A stretch of 64,000 bases of DNA from Microglena sp. YARC (lineage: Eukaryota; Chlorophyta; Chlorophyceae; Chlamydomonadales; Chlamydomonadaceae): positions 35,661,079 to 35,725,078 of the forward strand of contig CM039464.1 of assembly GCA_022414725.1 (NCBI GenBank). The letters run 5' to 3'. Both the position numbers and the translations under genes were made by a program. Below, piece after piece: positions 18,606 to 28,345 of the stretch. The notes under the pieces were generated by a model. That model saw nothing but the letters and a program-made list of their open reading frames with translations. It did no database searches and was not told where the DNA came from. Each line of letters begins with the position of its first letter. Within the stretch, counting starts at the first letter, position 1.

Positions 18606-18890
18606 TATCGAGTCCCACGGCGACCACTACAGTCGGCGGAACCTTTGTCGAGTCCACGGCGACCACTACAGTCGGCGGAATCTTTGTCGAGTCCCACGGC
18701 GACCACTACAGTCGGCGGAACCTTTGTCGAGTCCCACGGCGACCACTACAGTCGGCGGAATCTTTGTCGAGTCCCACGGCGACCACTACAGTCGGCGGAA
18801 CCTTTGTCGAGTCCCACGGCGACCACTACAGTCGGCGGAACCTTTGTCGAGTCCCACGGCGACCACTACAGTCGGCGGAACCTTTGTCGA
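18606..18890. repeat. 40-bp tandem array containing the transposon-end core
   Basis: Seven near-identical units of about 40 bp (tcgagtcccacggcgaccac + tacagtcggcggaacctttg; one unit is 39 bp; C/T variation at one site). Each unit includes TACAGTCGGCGGAA, the first 14 bases of the DDE-Fanzor TIR. There are no unique spacers. Confidence 0.85.
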
Positions 18891-19179
18891 CTTAAGGAGG
18901 ACGATCGCTCGCATCGCAAAGAAGTTGATACTCTCTAAGACAACCTGTGATCACATGTCAAGCATGGGTCTGCTAGACAAGCGCTCTCGTATATTGATAG
19001 GGGAATCGCGGGCCCCACGGAGTGGGGCAGGGGAATTTAGTTGCAGAAACCTGTCGCATCCACACGCAAACGTACATTCATGACACACGGATGCGGTGGC
19101 GGATTCTCGTCCTCGACTGAAGTGTAAACAACCATTCTTCAGTATAAACAACCATCAGCACAGCACACTTCACAAACGA

Positions 19180-20172
19180 ATGAGTTCCTTTGACGAAATC
19201 AATGAAGATGTATTGGAGATCATTCTAGCCAATGCGATTTGGAACGAATCCCACCTCAAACAAGTGCCTCTCGTTTGCAAACAGTGGAGATGCGCCGCAC
19301 CCCGGTGTGTCACAAGGATCCACTTATGACATTATAACAGTTTGGAATACGCATTATCACGCATTTGCAGGCTCAAAGAGTTGAAAATAGGTGTCAATCG
19401 TGGGGAATACGTACCCTACCAATCAATGTCGGCCATTGAAGACAAGATCCAAGACATATCGCCGCTGTCCGGCCTCACTTCGTTGGTTCACCTGGACATA
19501 TCGAACACCTACGTGACCGACATATCGCCACTGTACGGACTCACTTCGTTGACGCACCTGAACATGTCGCACACCTACGTGGACGAACACATATTATCAC
19601 CTCTGTCCGGACTCACTTCGTTGACGCACCTGAACATGTCGCACACACCTCTGTACAACATACAAGCTCTGTACGGACTCACTTCGTTGATTCACCTGAA
19701 CATTGCGCACACACTTGTGACCGACATATCACCACTGGCCGCCCTCACTTCTTAGATTCACCTAGACATTTCGCTATCACAGCTTTCCGGACTCACCGCG
19801 TTGGTTCATCTGAACATGGCGTACACACGGGTGGGCGAACACCTATTATCACCGCTGGCAGGACTCACTTCGTTGATTCACCTGAACATGGCGTCCACAC
19901 GTGTGGACGACATATCACCACTGGCAGGACTCACTTCATTGGTGCACCTCGACATTTCGAACACCGACGTGGACGACATATCACCGCTTTCCGGCCTCAC
20001 TTCGTTGATTCACCTGAACATGGCGTCCACACGTGTGGACGACATATCACCGCTGGCAGGACTCACTTCGTTGGTTCACTTGGACAGTTCGAACACCGAC
20101 GTGGACGACATATCACCGCTGGCAGGACTCACTTCGTTGACGTACTTGAAAAATGGATGGAATGATGAGTAA
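19180..20172 (+). pseudogene. F-box/leucine-rich-repeat gene with two in-frame stops
   Basis: One frame from ATG 19180 to the stop at 20172. It starts with an F-box-like segment (FDEINEDVLEIILANA, later VPLVCKQWR) and continues with about 11 SDS22/internalin-like LRRs of 22-23 residues (ISPLSGLTSLVHLDISNTDV). The frame is cut by TGA at 19327-19329 and TAG at 19753-19755; at the latter the other repeats have TTG (Leu). No frame shift. Viral F-box proteins usually recruit SCF ubiquitin ligases and the repeats select targets. Two nonsense codons suggest decay. A 3' fragment is copied at 24805. Confidence 0.8.
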
Positions 20173-20217
20173 AATTGTTCAACGGGTCATCCTTAGTAAT
20201 ATTATTGTTCATTTTCC

Positions 20218-20393
20218 GTTTAAAAATAGGATTGATTTGAGCCTCCGGCATTCAATGGGCGTTCCTGCCTCCCGGCCGATTTTGACTGGTTGCTAAACAT
20301 TGTATGGAGCGGAATTGTGATTCCTTGGTGCTTATGTCTCAAATAATTATTGTTCCAGAGATGGAGAGTCTTTTCAGAGGTGTTCATGTGGTA
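20218..20393. mobile_element. Partial MITE inserted in a duplicated block
   Basis: The block shared with 17900-18000 is interrupted at 20254 by aatgggcgttcctgcctccc and about 90 bp of MITE family 4. The right TIR is missing; the block resumes at caaataattattgttcc. Confidence 0.55.
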
Positions 20394-20495
20394 AGGGCCA
20401 TAAACTGAGCCGTCTACTGCGATTCTTAGGCCAAACGGTTATGGGCTTGTTAATATAATCCGGTAGTATCCATGTCAGTTGTGTTGATGATTCAT

Positions 20496-21097
20496 TCAGA
20501 TACCTACAAAACCGCGGGGAGGCAGATGTGATGCAGGGAATGTATTCAGTTCAGCAAACTGTGCGTCAATGATGAGATGGCATGCCTTCCATGCACACCT
20601 GAGGCAGCGACACATCGTTGCAAAGTGCTCGCAGTTGTTAAATGCGGCGTTGTAGACAAATGGGGTTTGGTCAGCATCTTTGACCAGAGCGAGGGCAAGG
20701 CTTGCCGAGAGGGTCTGATCCAGAGCAGCCCCTTCCGGGTACAAAGCCTCCGCAAAGATAGAGCCGTTGGCAACGAAGTCTTCGTAGGATCGCAAGGAGA
20801 CGTTGGCCTGCTCCTTAGAAATTCCCCACACATCAACGACTGTCGGGACTTCGATATCCCCTGGTGCCACACTTGCTGCCCGACAAAGATGCCATGGTGC
20901 CTGTAACCGGATGCGTCTTTGACCATGATCTGGGCGCCAGGCTTAAGCTTGCCGAGCATAGCATAGCCGCTCTTGTACGGCGTCAGGGTAGCATATGGGT
21001 GCCAGAGGTCTGTTGGTGACCAATCTGGAAGCATTCGCTTGATGTGGGCGATTGCCGATGTGAGGATGTCGGTAAGGGGATTTTCCCGAGATGCCAT
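20496..21097 (-). pseudogene. LRAT-like protein, copy 1, with a frame break
   Basis: From ATG 21097: KLKPGAQIMVKDASGYRHHG then IFVG, the His box of the LRAT/H-rev107 (NlpC/P60 circular permutant) fold. The frame then changes by -1 between about 20895 and 20865 and continues with VVDVWGI and NAAFNNCEHFATMCRC, the Cys box (NCEHF). With one base added the order matches the intact copy at 25474. LRAT-type proteins are thiol acyltransferases or phospholipases acting at membranes. Confidence 0.7.
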
Positions 21098-21267
21098 GTT
21101 TGTCTGAAATTGAGCTGCTGACTCTTGTGAAGCTTCGAGGATTTATAATAGAGAATTATATAGGGATCTTTTTTATGCGACCGTCATTTTCTCATTGCAA
21201 CACCGGGGGAGGACATGGGTTTTAATTCAGGACTTTTATTGATTGGGTATAAGGATACCTGGTACAG

Positions 21268-21654
21268 ATGGGATTTTTAAATGAGGAATCTGTATTGTCG
21301 AAGCCGACAGTGTGTGTGCTTACAGGGTTCAATACTGTCCAAGACGCATTTAAGGTTGTCCCTCACAAACACATTCCATTTGTCATACTTTGTGTGCATA
21401 ATGGGCATTTAGCATATGCATTTGATGACATTGAGGAGGTGCGCATTGAGCCAGATTTTGTGTTATTGAATGCCCTTGGTCTAAAACATCGTGTGTTTGT
21501 GTTGTGTGACAGGTTTACAGATCTTACTCCCAATTATAGGTCGTGCGTGAGCCACGTCATCTGCGCATCAACAAGTTGCGATGTTGTTGTACCCTATTGC
21601 AATGATTTGCTATGGCTGGATTTGGAGAGAATGCAATTTGCGTTTTTGTTCTAG
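21268..21654 (+). CDS. Degenerate paralogue of the small P-loop ATPases
   Basis: 128 residues. The N-terminus (MGFLNEESVLSKPTVCVLTG) matches that of the ATPase at 22511 (VNEASVLSQQTVCVLT), but there is no Walker A. The remainder (PFVILCVHNGHLAYAFDDIE) is beta/alpha. It may be a non-catalytic derivative or a hybrid. No transposon end at its start. Confidence 0.4.
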   Translation: MGFLNEESVLSKPTVCVLTGFNTVQDAFKVVPHKHIPFVILCVHNGHLAYAFDDIEEVRIEPDFVLLNALGLKHRVFVLCDRFTDLTPNYRSCVSHVICASTSCDVVVPYCNDLLWLDLERMQFAFLF

Positions 21655-21672
21655 ATTGTGACAATTTTTTCC

Positions 21673-21752
21673 AGGAAGATCGTCTTATCTGATACAGTAT
21701 TGTGAAGACAGCCAAACACTACATCACAGTCGACGACAACTTAAACTTGACA
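21673..21752. repeat. Fragment of the 34.6-kb gene region
   Basis: aggaagatcgtcttatc matches 33965, and attgtgaagacagccaaaca through cgacaacttaaacttgaca matches 34910-34962, the 3' part of the gene at 34598. The intervening sequence is deleted. Confidence 0.55.
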
Positions 21753-21846
21753 ACTTAAACTCACACACGCGTAGCGGCGGCTGCTGTCGAATGGCACACA
21801 CAGGACACTCATTGACACACGCAAACATGTAGACGAATCCTCTTCA

Positions 21847-21930
21847 TACAGTCGACGGAATACTAAAATGAAACCGCCTCGTGTATGATGTAACCAAATG
21901 GTGTAGCAACCCACGGGGCAGTGGAACACC
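21847..21930 (-). ncRNA. Degenerate omega-RNA-like end, RE5
   Basis: TIR TACAGTCGACGGAATACTAA at 21847 and CCAC/GTGG hairpin at 21911-21924 are kept, but the ACACC/GGTGT hairpin is deleted (gtgtatgatgtaacc). Very similar to RE2 otherwise, so probably a non-functional copy. Confidence 0.4.
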
Positions 21931-22060
21931 AATACGATTTTGAATCAACAAATTGCATTAAAAGGAGGGGCAATCCAGCCAGCTCCAATTCAATCCGCAG
22001 TGGGGTGCAATCCACTCATACAATATATGATTGTCACCGCATTATACCGGTTTTTTTATG

Positions 22061-22087
22061 TTTCATTTTACTGTTCTGCCGACTGTA
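22061..22087 (-). mobile_element. Solo TIR of the DDE-Fanzor family
   Basis: tttcattttactgttctgcc gactgta, ending at 22087, 54 bases before the next ATG. Confidence 0.55.
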
Positions 22088-22141
22088 GAATAGTATAGAG
22101 ACCCAGCCCCAGACAAGGCAATGCATGTGCAGTGACTGATC

Positions 22142-22435
22142 ATGGCCGAAATGTACACGAAAGCCCAACTCGATGATGCCGTGGCTGTTGCCGTGGCTGA
22201 TGCCGTGGCTGCAGAGCGCGTGCGTACTGACGCTGTTCAGCGAGCTTACAAAACGCTACTGGCTCAGACGGAGGAGCAACATCGTCTACTGAACCAGGCG
22301 CTGAGCTTGGTTTCCAAGCAGGACGAAGAGATCGAGAACCTCAAGTGCGTGATTCTTGCTCGTGCACGCATGAATAGACGCGGTGCGCGTTGGGCCCCAC
22401 AATGCATGCAATACAATAACATCTCTCTGTGCTGA
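22142..22435 (+). CDS. Small coiled-coil protein
   Basis: 97 residues. After an Ala/Val-rich stretch (DDAVAVAVADAVAAERV) comes a heptad-like helix (LLAQTEEQHRLLNQALSLVSKQDEEIENLK) and a basic Arg tail. No family recognised. Confidence 0.45.
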   Translation: MAEMYTKAQLDDAVAVAVADAVAAERVRTDAVQRAYKTLLAQTEEQHRLLNQALSLVSKQDEEIENLKCVILARARMNRRGARWAPQCMQYNNISLC

Positions 22436-22510
22436 CCCACACATGGTGTCAAAGGGTTGCAACAATTGACTCGTTTGCTTTCCGAAAATATGTAAACCTA
22501 ACAGTGTATA

Positions 22511-23131
22511 ATGAATTTGCAGAATGCAACCAACGCTTCTGTAAATGAGGCATCCGTATTGTCGCAGCAGACAGTGTGTGTGCTTACTCATGTGATGTAT
22601 ATTGTTGGGCGTAGGCAGGCTGGAAAGAGCTTCATGATCACAAACGAAATAGGGGATGGTGAATCCACTTTGGTGGTTTGTGAGACAGACCATGACGTAA
22701 ATCATCATAAACTGCATTCCCCAATTGCAATTGTAAGCATGCGAGACACCCTGGATAGCCTAATCGGGTTTACGATTATAGTTTTGGACAACGTCATTTT
22801 CGATTCGACAGACAGTCTAATACAATATGCTATATCACTGCATGTCAAAACTGGAACACGGTTAATTGTAGCAGTTTCACATCCATTCAGTATCCCATCT
22901 GATGGCGATGGGATAATTATACAACTTAGTGAATACAAAGACTCATGTGGCTTGCAATGCCTAAACAATTTAAAAGCCAAGTATGAATTCCAGCTGGCCG
23001 CAAATGTGCTGAATAGGAATAAGATGCAGCATCCCGGGGGAGTTGACCCCTATGATACCCCTATGGAGAATTCATTGTCTTTCTTACTACATGTCCCCCG
23101 GACCCCCGGATGTGTAATAAGAAATTCATAG
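22511..23131 (+). CDS. A32-like P-loop ATPase, copy 1
   Basis: 206 residues. Walker A is YIVGRRQAGKSF (33-41); a Walker B-like strand is FTIIVLDNV; a later strand followed by SHPFSIP and IIIQLSEYKD corresponds to the sensor region of A32-like packaging ATPases. It is shorter than true packaging ATPases (about 250-300 residues) and lacks a canonical DE pair. The last 35 codons come from the dispersed repeat at 23027, so the native C-terminus was replaced. Paralogue at 24182. Role in DNA packaging or in another process is unproven. Confidence 0.6.
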   Translation: MNLQNATNASVNEASVLSQQTVCVLTHVMYIVGRRQAGKSFMITNEIGDGESTLVVCETDHDVNHHKLHSPIAIVSMRDTLDSLIGFTIIVLDNVIFDSTDSLIQYAISLHVKTGTRLIVAVSHPFSIPSDGDGIIIQLSEYKDSCGLQCLNNLKAKYEFQLAANVLNRNKMQHPGGVDPYDTPMENSLSFLLHVPRTPGCVIRNS

Positions 23132-23165
23132 GTTTGAGGATATACGGGTAGCTTAAATTCAACGG
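23027..23165. repeat. 140-bp dispersed repeat, partner 12370-12509
   Basis: Near-identical copy; here it supplies the 3' end and stop of the ATPase-like gene. Confidence 0.75.
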
Positions 23166-23568
23166 GTGTGTCGGTGATTGTTGATGCAGGGGCTGCATTT
23201 AGCTGAATCCGCTAAGCGACGGCAAGGTTGTCTTGTCCACATACAGCTACCAAGGTTGGCGGATCCTCACCCAAAAGGGGACGCCGTGTTCATGGGAATT
23301 TGGCCTGAATTCGGGTTTTTCTCATCTCATCGCATCGAGTGTCGCGCACGGTGTGATACCGACGCACACGTATCTAACACAATTCCGATGTACATCTAAC
23401 ACAAATCTAATTCGGATCTATACTAAAACTGTCTGTACGGGGGTGAATTCTGGTTTGTTAGCTGCTTGACAACCCTATTTTATCGCGGTATTACTTAAAG
23501 CCTATAATTGTGTACACAGTATATTATTTGTCACTGCTTTCATTTTTTCATGCACACAGATAATAAGC
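23166..23568. other. Gene-free spacer
   Basis: No ORF I trust; one short direct repeat (catctaacacaa, 23393) only. Confidence 0.35.
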
Positions 23569-23977
23569 ATGGACTTCACTAATACATCACCAGCTCAACT
23601 AGGCATCATCATCGCTGACGGAGGGCCACACAAGAATGCTGCATTGGCTGCACTTGTCCAAACTGCTGAGCGAGCTGATGAGGCAGTGCGGTCGGCGCAT
23701 GCGGCTGTTGAAGCTGCCGTAGCCATGCTGCGAAACAACAACAACAGGTATGATTTGATTTGCGCTTGTGATTGCACAAAGGTGGGTCAGCAACTCAACG
23801 GAGAAATCGGTGCTTCAGACTGCCCTGCAAGTCCTTCACACGCAATGCATGACAGACTTCAACAGAGAGGAGAGCAATGCTGTGATCACGATATCGACTT
23901 GGTGCAATATCGTCATTCAACCAAGTGGCCATGTCGCTCTTGTGCAGGGAGGGATTGGAAGGCGGGCATGGGGTTGA
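23569..23977 (+). pseudogene. Hypothetical protein with a probable frame break
   Basis: From ATG 23569 the frame gives MDFTNTSPAQLGIIIADGGP and an Ala-rich helix (AERADEAVRSAHAAVEAAVA). From about 23775 the better protein sequence lies one frame over (EKSVLQTALQVLHTQCMTDF, then ITISTWCNIVIQPSGHVALV) and stops at 23977. Without the shift the frame runs to 24063 with Cys/His-rich low-quality sequence. Family unknown. Confidence 0.4.
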
Positions 23978-24181
23978 TCCATTGCGTCCTGGAGGTGTAC
24001 ATGATAATTGGATTCATACAGCTAGGGAATGGTACTAATTTGCCTCATGGTATCACCGGATGAGGAAGATGCTCAGACCCCCTCTTTTGAAAGTCGATAA
24101 AAAATCGCTAAAATGCTCAGACCCCCTCTTTTGACCCACTTGGCAGTGCAGCACAACGGTGGGGCTGTGCCTGTGGATGAT

Positions 24182-24640
24182 CTACAGTTGGAATGCATAC
24201 GTGGCCTTCAACATCTTCACCCATTCAGATCCGTGATGGTCATGATACTGACTGAGTTGTAAGATGGTGTCTCGACCGGCTAGGGGAATGCTGCACGGGT
24301 GAGAGACAGACACGATGACGGCACGAGCTTTCGACTGCATGGCATTGTGTAACAATTGGCGGCCTTGTACATTAAAAATATGGATGTCATCAAATGATAG
24401 CACATTGAAACCGTCAAGTGAAGGTGATTCTGATTCAGATTCAGATTCAGACAGTTTACACAACGTTGCCTCTGGTGTATGTAAAGCATGGTACTCCTTG
24501 TTATGTTCTGTCATGACCAATATTAGAGTGGGTGGTGAATGTTGAGCAATAAGTTGAGTGATAGCGTGACTCTTCCCACTTTCCCTGCGCCCTAAAATGT
24601 ACATTACTTGTGGCTTACAAGTTGTCTGTGTGATGCTCAT
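24182..24640 (-). CDS. A32-like P-loop ATPase, copy 2
   Basis: 152 residues. Walker A is YILGRRESGKSH (14-25), Walker B-like GFNVLSFDDIHIF keeps an acidic pair (DD), and SVSHPCSIPLAGRDTILQLS aligns with the paralogue at 22511. A short SESESESES run interrupts the middle. ATP binding is likely; function as a packaging ATPase is not established because of its small size. It is convergent with the transposon-rich stretch before it. Confidence 0.65.
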   Translation of the reverse strand: MSITQTTCKPQVMYILGRRESGKSHAITQLIAQHSPPTLILVMTEHNKEYHALHTPEATLCKLSESESESESPSLDGFNVLSFDDIHIFNVQGRQLLHNAMQSKARAVIVSVSHPCSIPLAGRDTILQLSQYHDHHGSEWVKMLKATYAFQL

Positions 24641-24804
24641 TTACTCACATGACAAGGGAATTTGATGCATATAATAACCGCAACCAACTAAGCTACAGTC
24701 GGCGTGTCCAGGAAGAGAGGCGATTGCTTCAGTGCGGCTGGTCTCTCGGAGGTCGAAGACCGATTATCGCTTCATTTCGTTTTGTCGCCGGAGCAAGGTG
24801 CTCG

Positions 24805-24942
24805 ACATATCACCGCTGGCAGGACTCACTTCGTTGGTTCACCTGGACATTTCGAACACAGACGTGGACGACATATCACCACTTGCCGGACTCACTTCGT
24901 TGACGTACTTGAAAAATGGATGGAATGATGTGTAAAATTGTC
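24805..24942 (+). pseudogene. 3' fragment of the F-box/LRR gene
   Basis: Two LRRs (ISPLAGLTSLVHLDISNTDV, ISPLAGLTSLTYLKNGWND) and the downstream bases match 20051-20185 with few differences. The upstream sequence is unrelated. Confidence 0.75.
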
Positions 24943-24964
24943 CATGTACAGCAATAGTCCATCG

Positions 24965-25110
24965 GCAAACAACGGATTCAATATTCAACAAGCAACGGAG
25001 CCCCTTTCACCTCTTCCCCCCAGCGGAGCGACCGGGGGCAACCGGAGGGGAGCCCCCACAAAGGAGTCCGCGAGGAACCGAGCGGGTGGGCGACCGGAGG
25101 GGAGCCCACA
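24965..25110. repeat. GC-rich dispersed repeat, copy 3 of 3
   Basis: Same order as at 8443: cagcgg, ggcaaccggaggggagccc, gagcgggtgggcgaccgg, then a single acagttcac. Confidence 0.65.
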
Positions 25111-25299
25111 GTTCACATCAAGCATTAGACACACTACACTACTACACACTACTGTGTAACTAACTGTCAAGTCTTACACAATGTGTATGTTGTTTGTAAA
25201 AGATTCACTTGTTTGTAACACTTGGGCATTAAATTAAGGAGAGCTTATTATCACTGTAACGCTTGGGCTTCTTTCTCACTGAAAGTCATCGGAGTGCAC

Positions 25300-25404
25300 T
25301 GGAACACTTGAGCTTATCACTGGAACACTTGAGCTTATCACTGGAACACTTGAGCTTATCACTGGAACACTTGAGCTTATCACTGGAACACTTGAGCTTA
25401 TCAC
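25300..25404. repeat. 21-bp tandem array
   Basis: Five near-perfect units of tggaacacttgagcttatca c (21 bp). In one plus frame they read EHLSLSL repeats, but no start or context supports a gene. Confidence 0.85.
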
Positions 25405-25473
25405 TGAAAGCAGGCGTCTGCTCGACATCAATTATTAACTTTCCAGGATAATAAGTGAAAAACGCCTGTCGAG

Positions 25474-26106
25474 ATGAACAGCCTGATGTTGTTGGTGGCC
25501 GAGATCCTGGGCGTAAAGTCAGAAGGTGCTGATAGTGACGTTTTCGCCCTCATGGAGGGCGCGATGAATGTCATGGGCATTCACAACTTGCTCCCGCAGT
25601 CAGCCCGCCGCGTTGACATAGCTGAAGTTGCCACAGAGCTCCTTTCTGGCGATCAGATCCTCATTCGGACAGCGGGTACCAAGGAGAGATTCCATCATGG
25701 AATCTTTGTTGGTCCCATTTCAGGAGTGCAGGGGGGTAAAAATCTCGTGGTTGATTGTTGGGGCTCACAGGATGCGGGCAAAAAAGAGGCCAAGATCCGG
25801 CTGCGTACATTGGGCGAATTTATGGCTGTCCCCGGCTGGCCTGAGCTTGCTGTAATGTGTTGGGATAGCGACACACCAGAGCTTCGGGAGTTCTCGGCGG
25901 CACTGGCGTTGGGGCTGCACAGGGATCTGCGAGATTGCTCTGGCCTCTATCACTTGCTGGGCCGCAACTGTGACCACTTTGCGACATGGTGCCGTACACT
26001 CAGGTGGGATTCAGTTAAGTTGTCTCGAATTGCCGCTCAGGTGTACCTGATGACACATGCGATGCCTTTTCATCCAACACAAAAAATCAAAGCCTGGTTT
26101 GTTTAA
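25474..26106 (+). CDS. LRAT-like thiol acyltransferase-type protein, copy 2
   Basis: 210 residues, intact. LLSGDQILIRTAGTKERFHHGIFVG holds the His box (His74/75), VVDCWG the following strand, and LLGRNCDHFATWC the Cys box (Cys166). These are the hallmarks of the LRAT/H-rev107 family, whose members move acyl groups on lipids or hydrolyse phospholipids. The N-terminal 55 residues and a final TQKIKAWFV tail are extra. No clear C-terminal membrane anchor, which the cellular enzymes often have. The broken paralogue is at 20496. Confidence 0.75.
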   Translation: MNSLMLLVAEILGVKSEGADSDVFALMEGAMNVMGIHNLLPQSARRVDIAEVATELLSGDQILIRTAGTKERFHHGIFVGPISGVQGGKNLVVDCWGSQDAGKKEAKIRLRTLGEFMAVPGWPELAVMCWDSDTPELREFSAALALGLHRDLRDCSGLYHLLGRNCDHFATWCRTLRWDSVKLSRIAAQVYLMTHAMPFHPTQKIKAWFV

Positions 26107-26387
26107 AAGATTTTCATTTTGTTTTTGTTGTGATGTATGTGGGAGTCTGCTCAAGTCCAGAGCATCGTCGGCAATCTGACTTGTTTACATGCGTGCTTCG
26201 AGGCGCGCGAAAACACATGTCTGCTTGACAAACTATTTCGGGATCATGAAATGGAAATCGCGGGACCCACGGAGTGGGGCAGGATAGGATAGCGGATGCT
26301 GGAGCTCGTGAAGCTTCGTCTTCAGAGCACGGATTTCAGCATTCCGTATTTCAGCATTTAAGCTGATGAACCCTATGCAGTTGGAAT
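26107..26387. repeat. Gene-free region with dispersed block
   Basis: Includes the block tcgcgggacccacggagtgg (26235-26285), with near copies at 14510 and 19010. Confidence 0.5.
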
Positions 26388-26512
26388 TTTGGGACACTCT
26401 GTATAATTTGAATGATATCCCATGAAACCAGATACAGGGTCCGTGGTTCACTAAAAATATTTTTTGAGGAGTCTGAGGAAAGTTTGTAAGGTGTGTCCCA
26501 CTTTATTTGAAA
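26388..26512 (+). mobile_element. MITE of the second TIR family
   Basis: Runs from ttttgggacactctgtataa to gtgtcccactttatttgaaa with the conserved interior ccgtggttcacta and ttttttgaggagtctgagga. The outermost bases of both ends are lost. Relatives: 38560 and 59439. Confidence 0.65.
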
Positions 26513-26647
26513 CGCGGATGAGGCAACGCGGACCCCGCGCGCCAAATAGACTACGTTTCGAAAAAATTGAAACGTTTTCTCCAGCACAACAACCAACAAC
26601 AACTACAACACACGTAATCGCCAAATTCACTCACTGAAATACCCGAA

Positions 26648-27315
26648 ATGTCTGGATCCACAACAACCTCTGACGCCCGCTGCATTTGCGCCGGGACCAA
26701 GAAGGACGGTTCCCCATGTTCCCGAATCCTAATTGACGGCAGTAAATACTGCTACAACCACGTCAAGCAGGACGACTCCTTCAAGGAGGAGTCCAATGCG
26801 TCTGAAGAGCCGATGACTACTACAGTCGAAGACTACGATGCGCTCCTGCGAGAGCTCGAGAACTGTCGGATCAAGAATCAGACACTTATCAAGCATAACG
26901 ATGAGCTGAAGCTCATCTCCGAGACTACCATGCATGAGAATATCCTGCTGAAGAGTCAGCTAGTTCCAGAGTTGTCCCCGTACCACTTTGGACACGACCT
27001 GCTCACCAGCCTCAATCTGCCATTCTGCAATACGAAGTGCTGCATCGTCCTGCTCGATTCGTCCGGAGCTAGACAGTGCAAAAAAATCGCCAGGCCACTG
27101 GCCTGCTGTGCACCACGCACGCGTCATCACCAAAGCATGTAGCAGAAAAGGTCAACAAGGCCTACGCTACACGCTGTTTCGAGAGACACGCGAAGGTCAT
27201 CAGCGCATCTCAGACACAGTCTGATTGCGTAACCGCGTACACATCTGCGTGCGATGACAACAAGTACAACTACTCTGCGGCTGCTGCTCCGGCGCCGTCG
27301 TCGTTCTCATCATAG
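26648..27315 (+). pseudogene. Two-zinc-motif coiled-coil protein, frame break in A7
   Basis: N-terminus CICAGTKKDGSPCSRILIDG then KYCYNH forms a C-x-C...C...C-x3-H motif as in small zinc-binding domains. A helix (DYDALLRELENCRIKNQTLI) follows. The second motif starts CCIVLLDSSGARQCKK; in the frame reached by adding one base to A7 (27080-27086) it continues NRQATGLLCTTH and RCFERHAKV, giving a second Cys/His set. In the present frame it ends early at 27142. The symmetry of the two motifs is my reason for the frame change. Function unknown. Confidence 0.6.
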
Positions 27316-27316
27316 T

Positions 27317-27362
27317 TCGTTCGTTCGTTCGTTCGTGCATACATACATACATACATGCATGC
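27317..27362. repeat. Tetranucleotide microsatellites
   Basis: Five gttc units then four to five atac units. Confidence 0.85.
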
Positions 27363-27549
27363 ACAAGCGAACCAATACTTTTTTTTCTGCTTAACAAACC
27401 TGTGTTTTTTTGGGATGGTGGAGCGCGCCTCTTAAAAATCACGCTGCTTTGGAGTCCCGCATCATTATTTCTTTATTGGACATGCATGATACATAGAGAA
27501 ATATGTGTGATTCAATATTAACCGGTATAAATAAGTGTAACCCCCACAG

Positions 27550-28345
27550 ATGCAGAGACAAAAGCGTGCCTTGCTGGTCATCCCTAGTTACGCCATGCCT
27601 GGGTTGGATATCAGGACTCGATACGTGATGGAGAAAACAGGAGTGCTCCCCAGTGACCTGGGCAAGTACAGGACTGAGGGTTTTGCGCGCGACGCAGCAG
27701 GGCTACGCCGCCAGTTAGGGCCGGGTTTCAGTTTTGAAACACTGGAGGGCGAGGTGTTGTCCAGCGCTGTATTGGACCACCTGAAGTGGTTGTTGTCCCA
27801 CGACACAGAGGTGGCTGTGTTGTTGTTCTGCGGCCATGGCATGTGGCAGGGGTCGCCGCAGCACGGTAGTCTCGTGTGTTCATTCAAGCAGCTGGTCACA
27901 GATGAGGCAATTGAGTGCGGAGAAGTTCAAAGGCACATTTGTGAGGTTGCTGAACATGTGCGATGCCGAAGGGGAGTCTACGTTGAAGGATGGGCAAGGT
28001 ACCAGGGACGCAGTAAGGCTGCGAGGTGCTCAGATGCAAGGGGGGGCAGGCGCGCCAAGCACCTACTACGGCATGACAGTGGCAGCCACGCAGCAGTTTG
28101 GCAAGACCACTGGTAACAGCCGGGGCAGCAAGTTCGGTGTCGCACTGGGGCGCATGTTTGATCAGGAGGTGGTTGTGACGTACGATGGGTTCGAGACGGC
28201 ATTGGACAAGTATTGGAGTGGGGCGCAAGTACGGATGACGCACGCTTTCCGGGGTGTGTTTGGGACGCCCGCTCTCCCGGTGGGTTCTTGTTGCATCACT
28301 AATGATGATGCGGGTTCTGAGTCTGAGTCTGAGATGGAGTTCTGA
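27550..28345 (+). pseudogene. Caspase-like protein, copy 3, with a frame break
   Basis: From ATG 27550: KRALLVIPSYAMPG, the His box LLFCGHGMWQGSPQHG (His96), and CSFKQLVTDEAIE. The frame then moves by +1 between about 27905 and 27920 and continues KFKGTFVRLLNMCDAEG (Cys codon 27958-27960), FGVALGRMFDQEV and THAFRGVFG to 28345. The shift separates the catalytic His from the Cys. It aligns with the intact copy at 15061 throughout. The tail overlaps a gagtct minisatellite (28315-28365). Confidence 0.75.

Noticed and set aside
17993..18706. Minus-strand 237-codon ORF
   Set aside because: Runs through a GC-rich repeat and into the 40-bp array; composition is that of the repeats.
18606..18890. CRISPR-like array
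   Set aside because: Units are near-identical over their whole 40 bp; there are no unique spacers and no Cas gene.
25300..25404. Repeat protein (EHLSLSL repeats)
   Set aside because: Simple 21-bp slippage array without start, promoter or flanking coding sequence.
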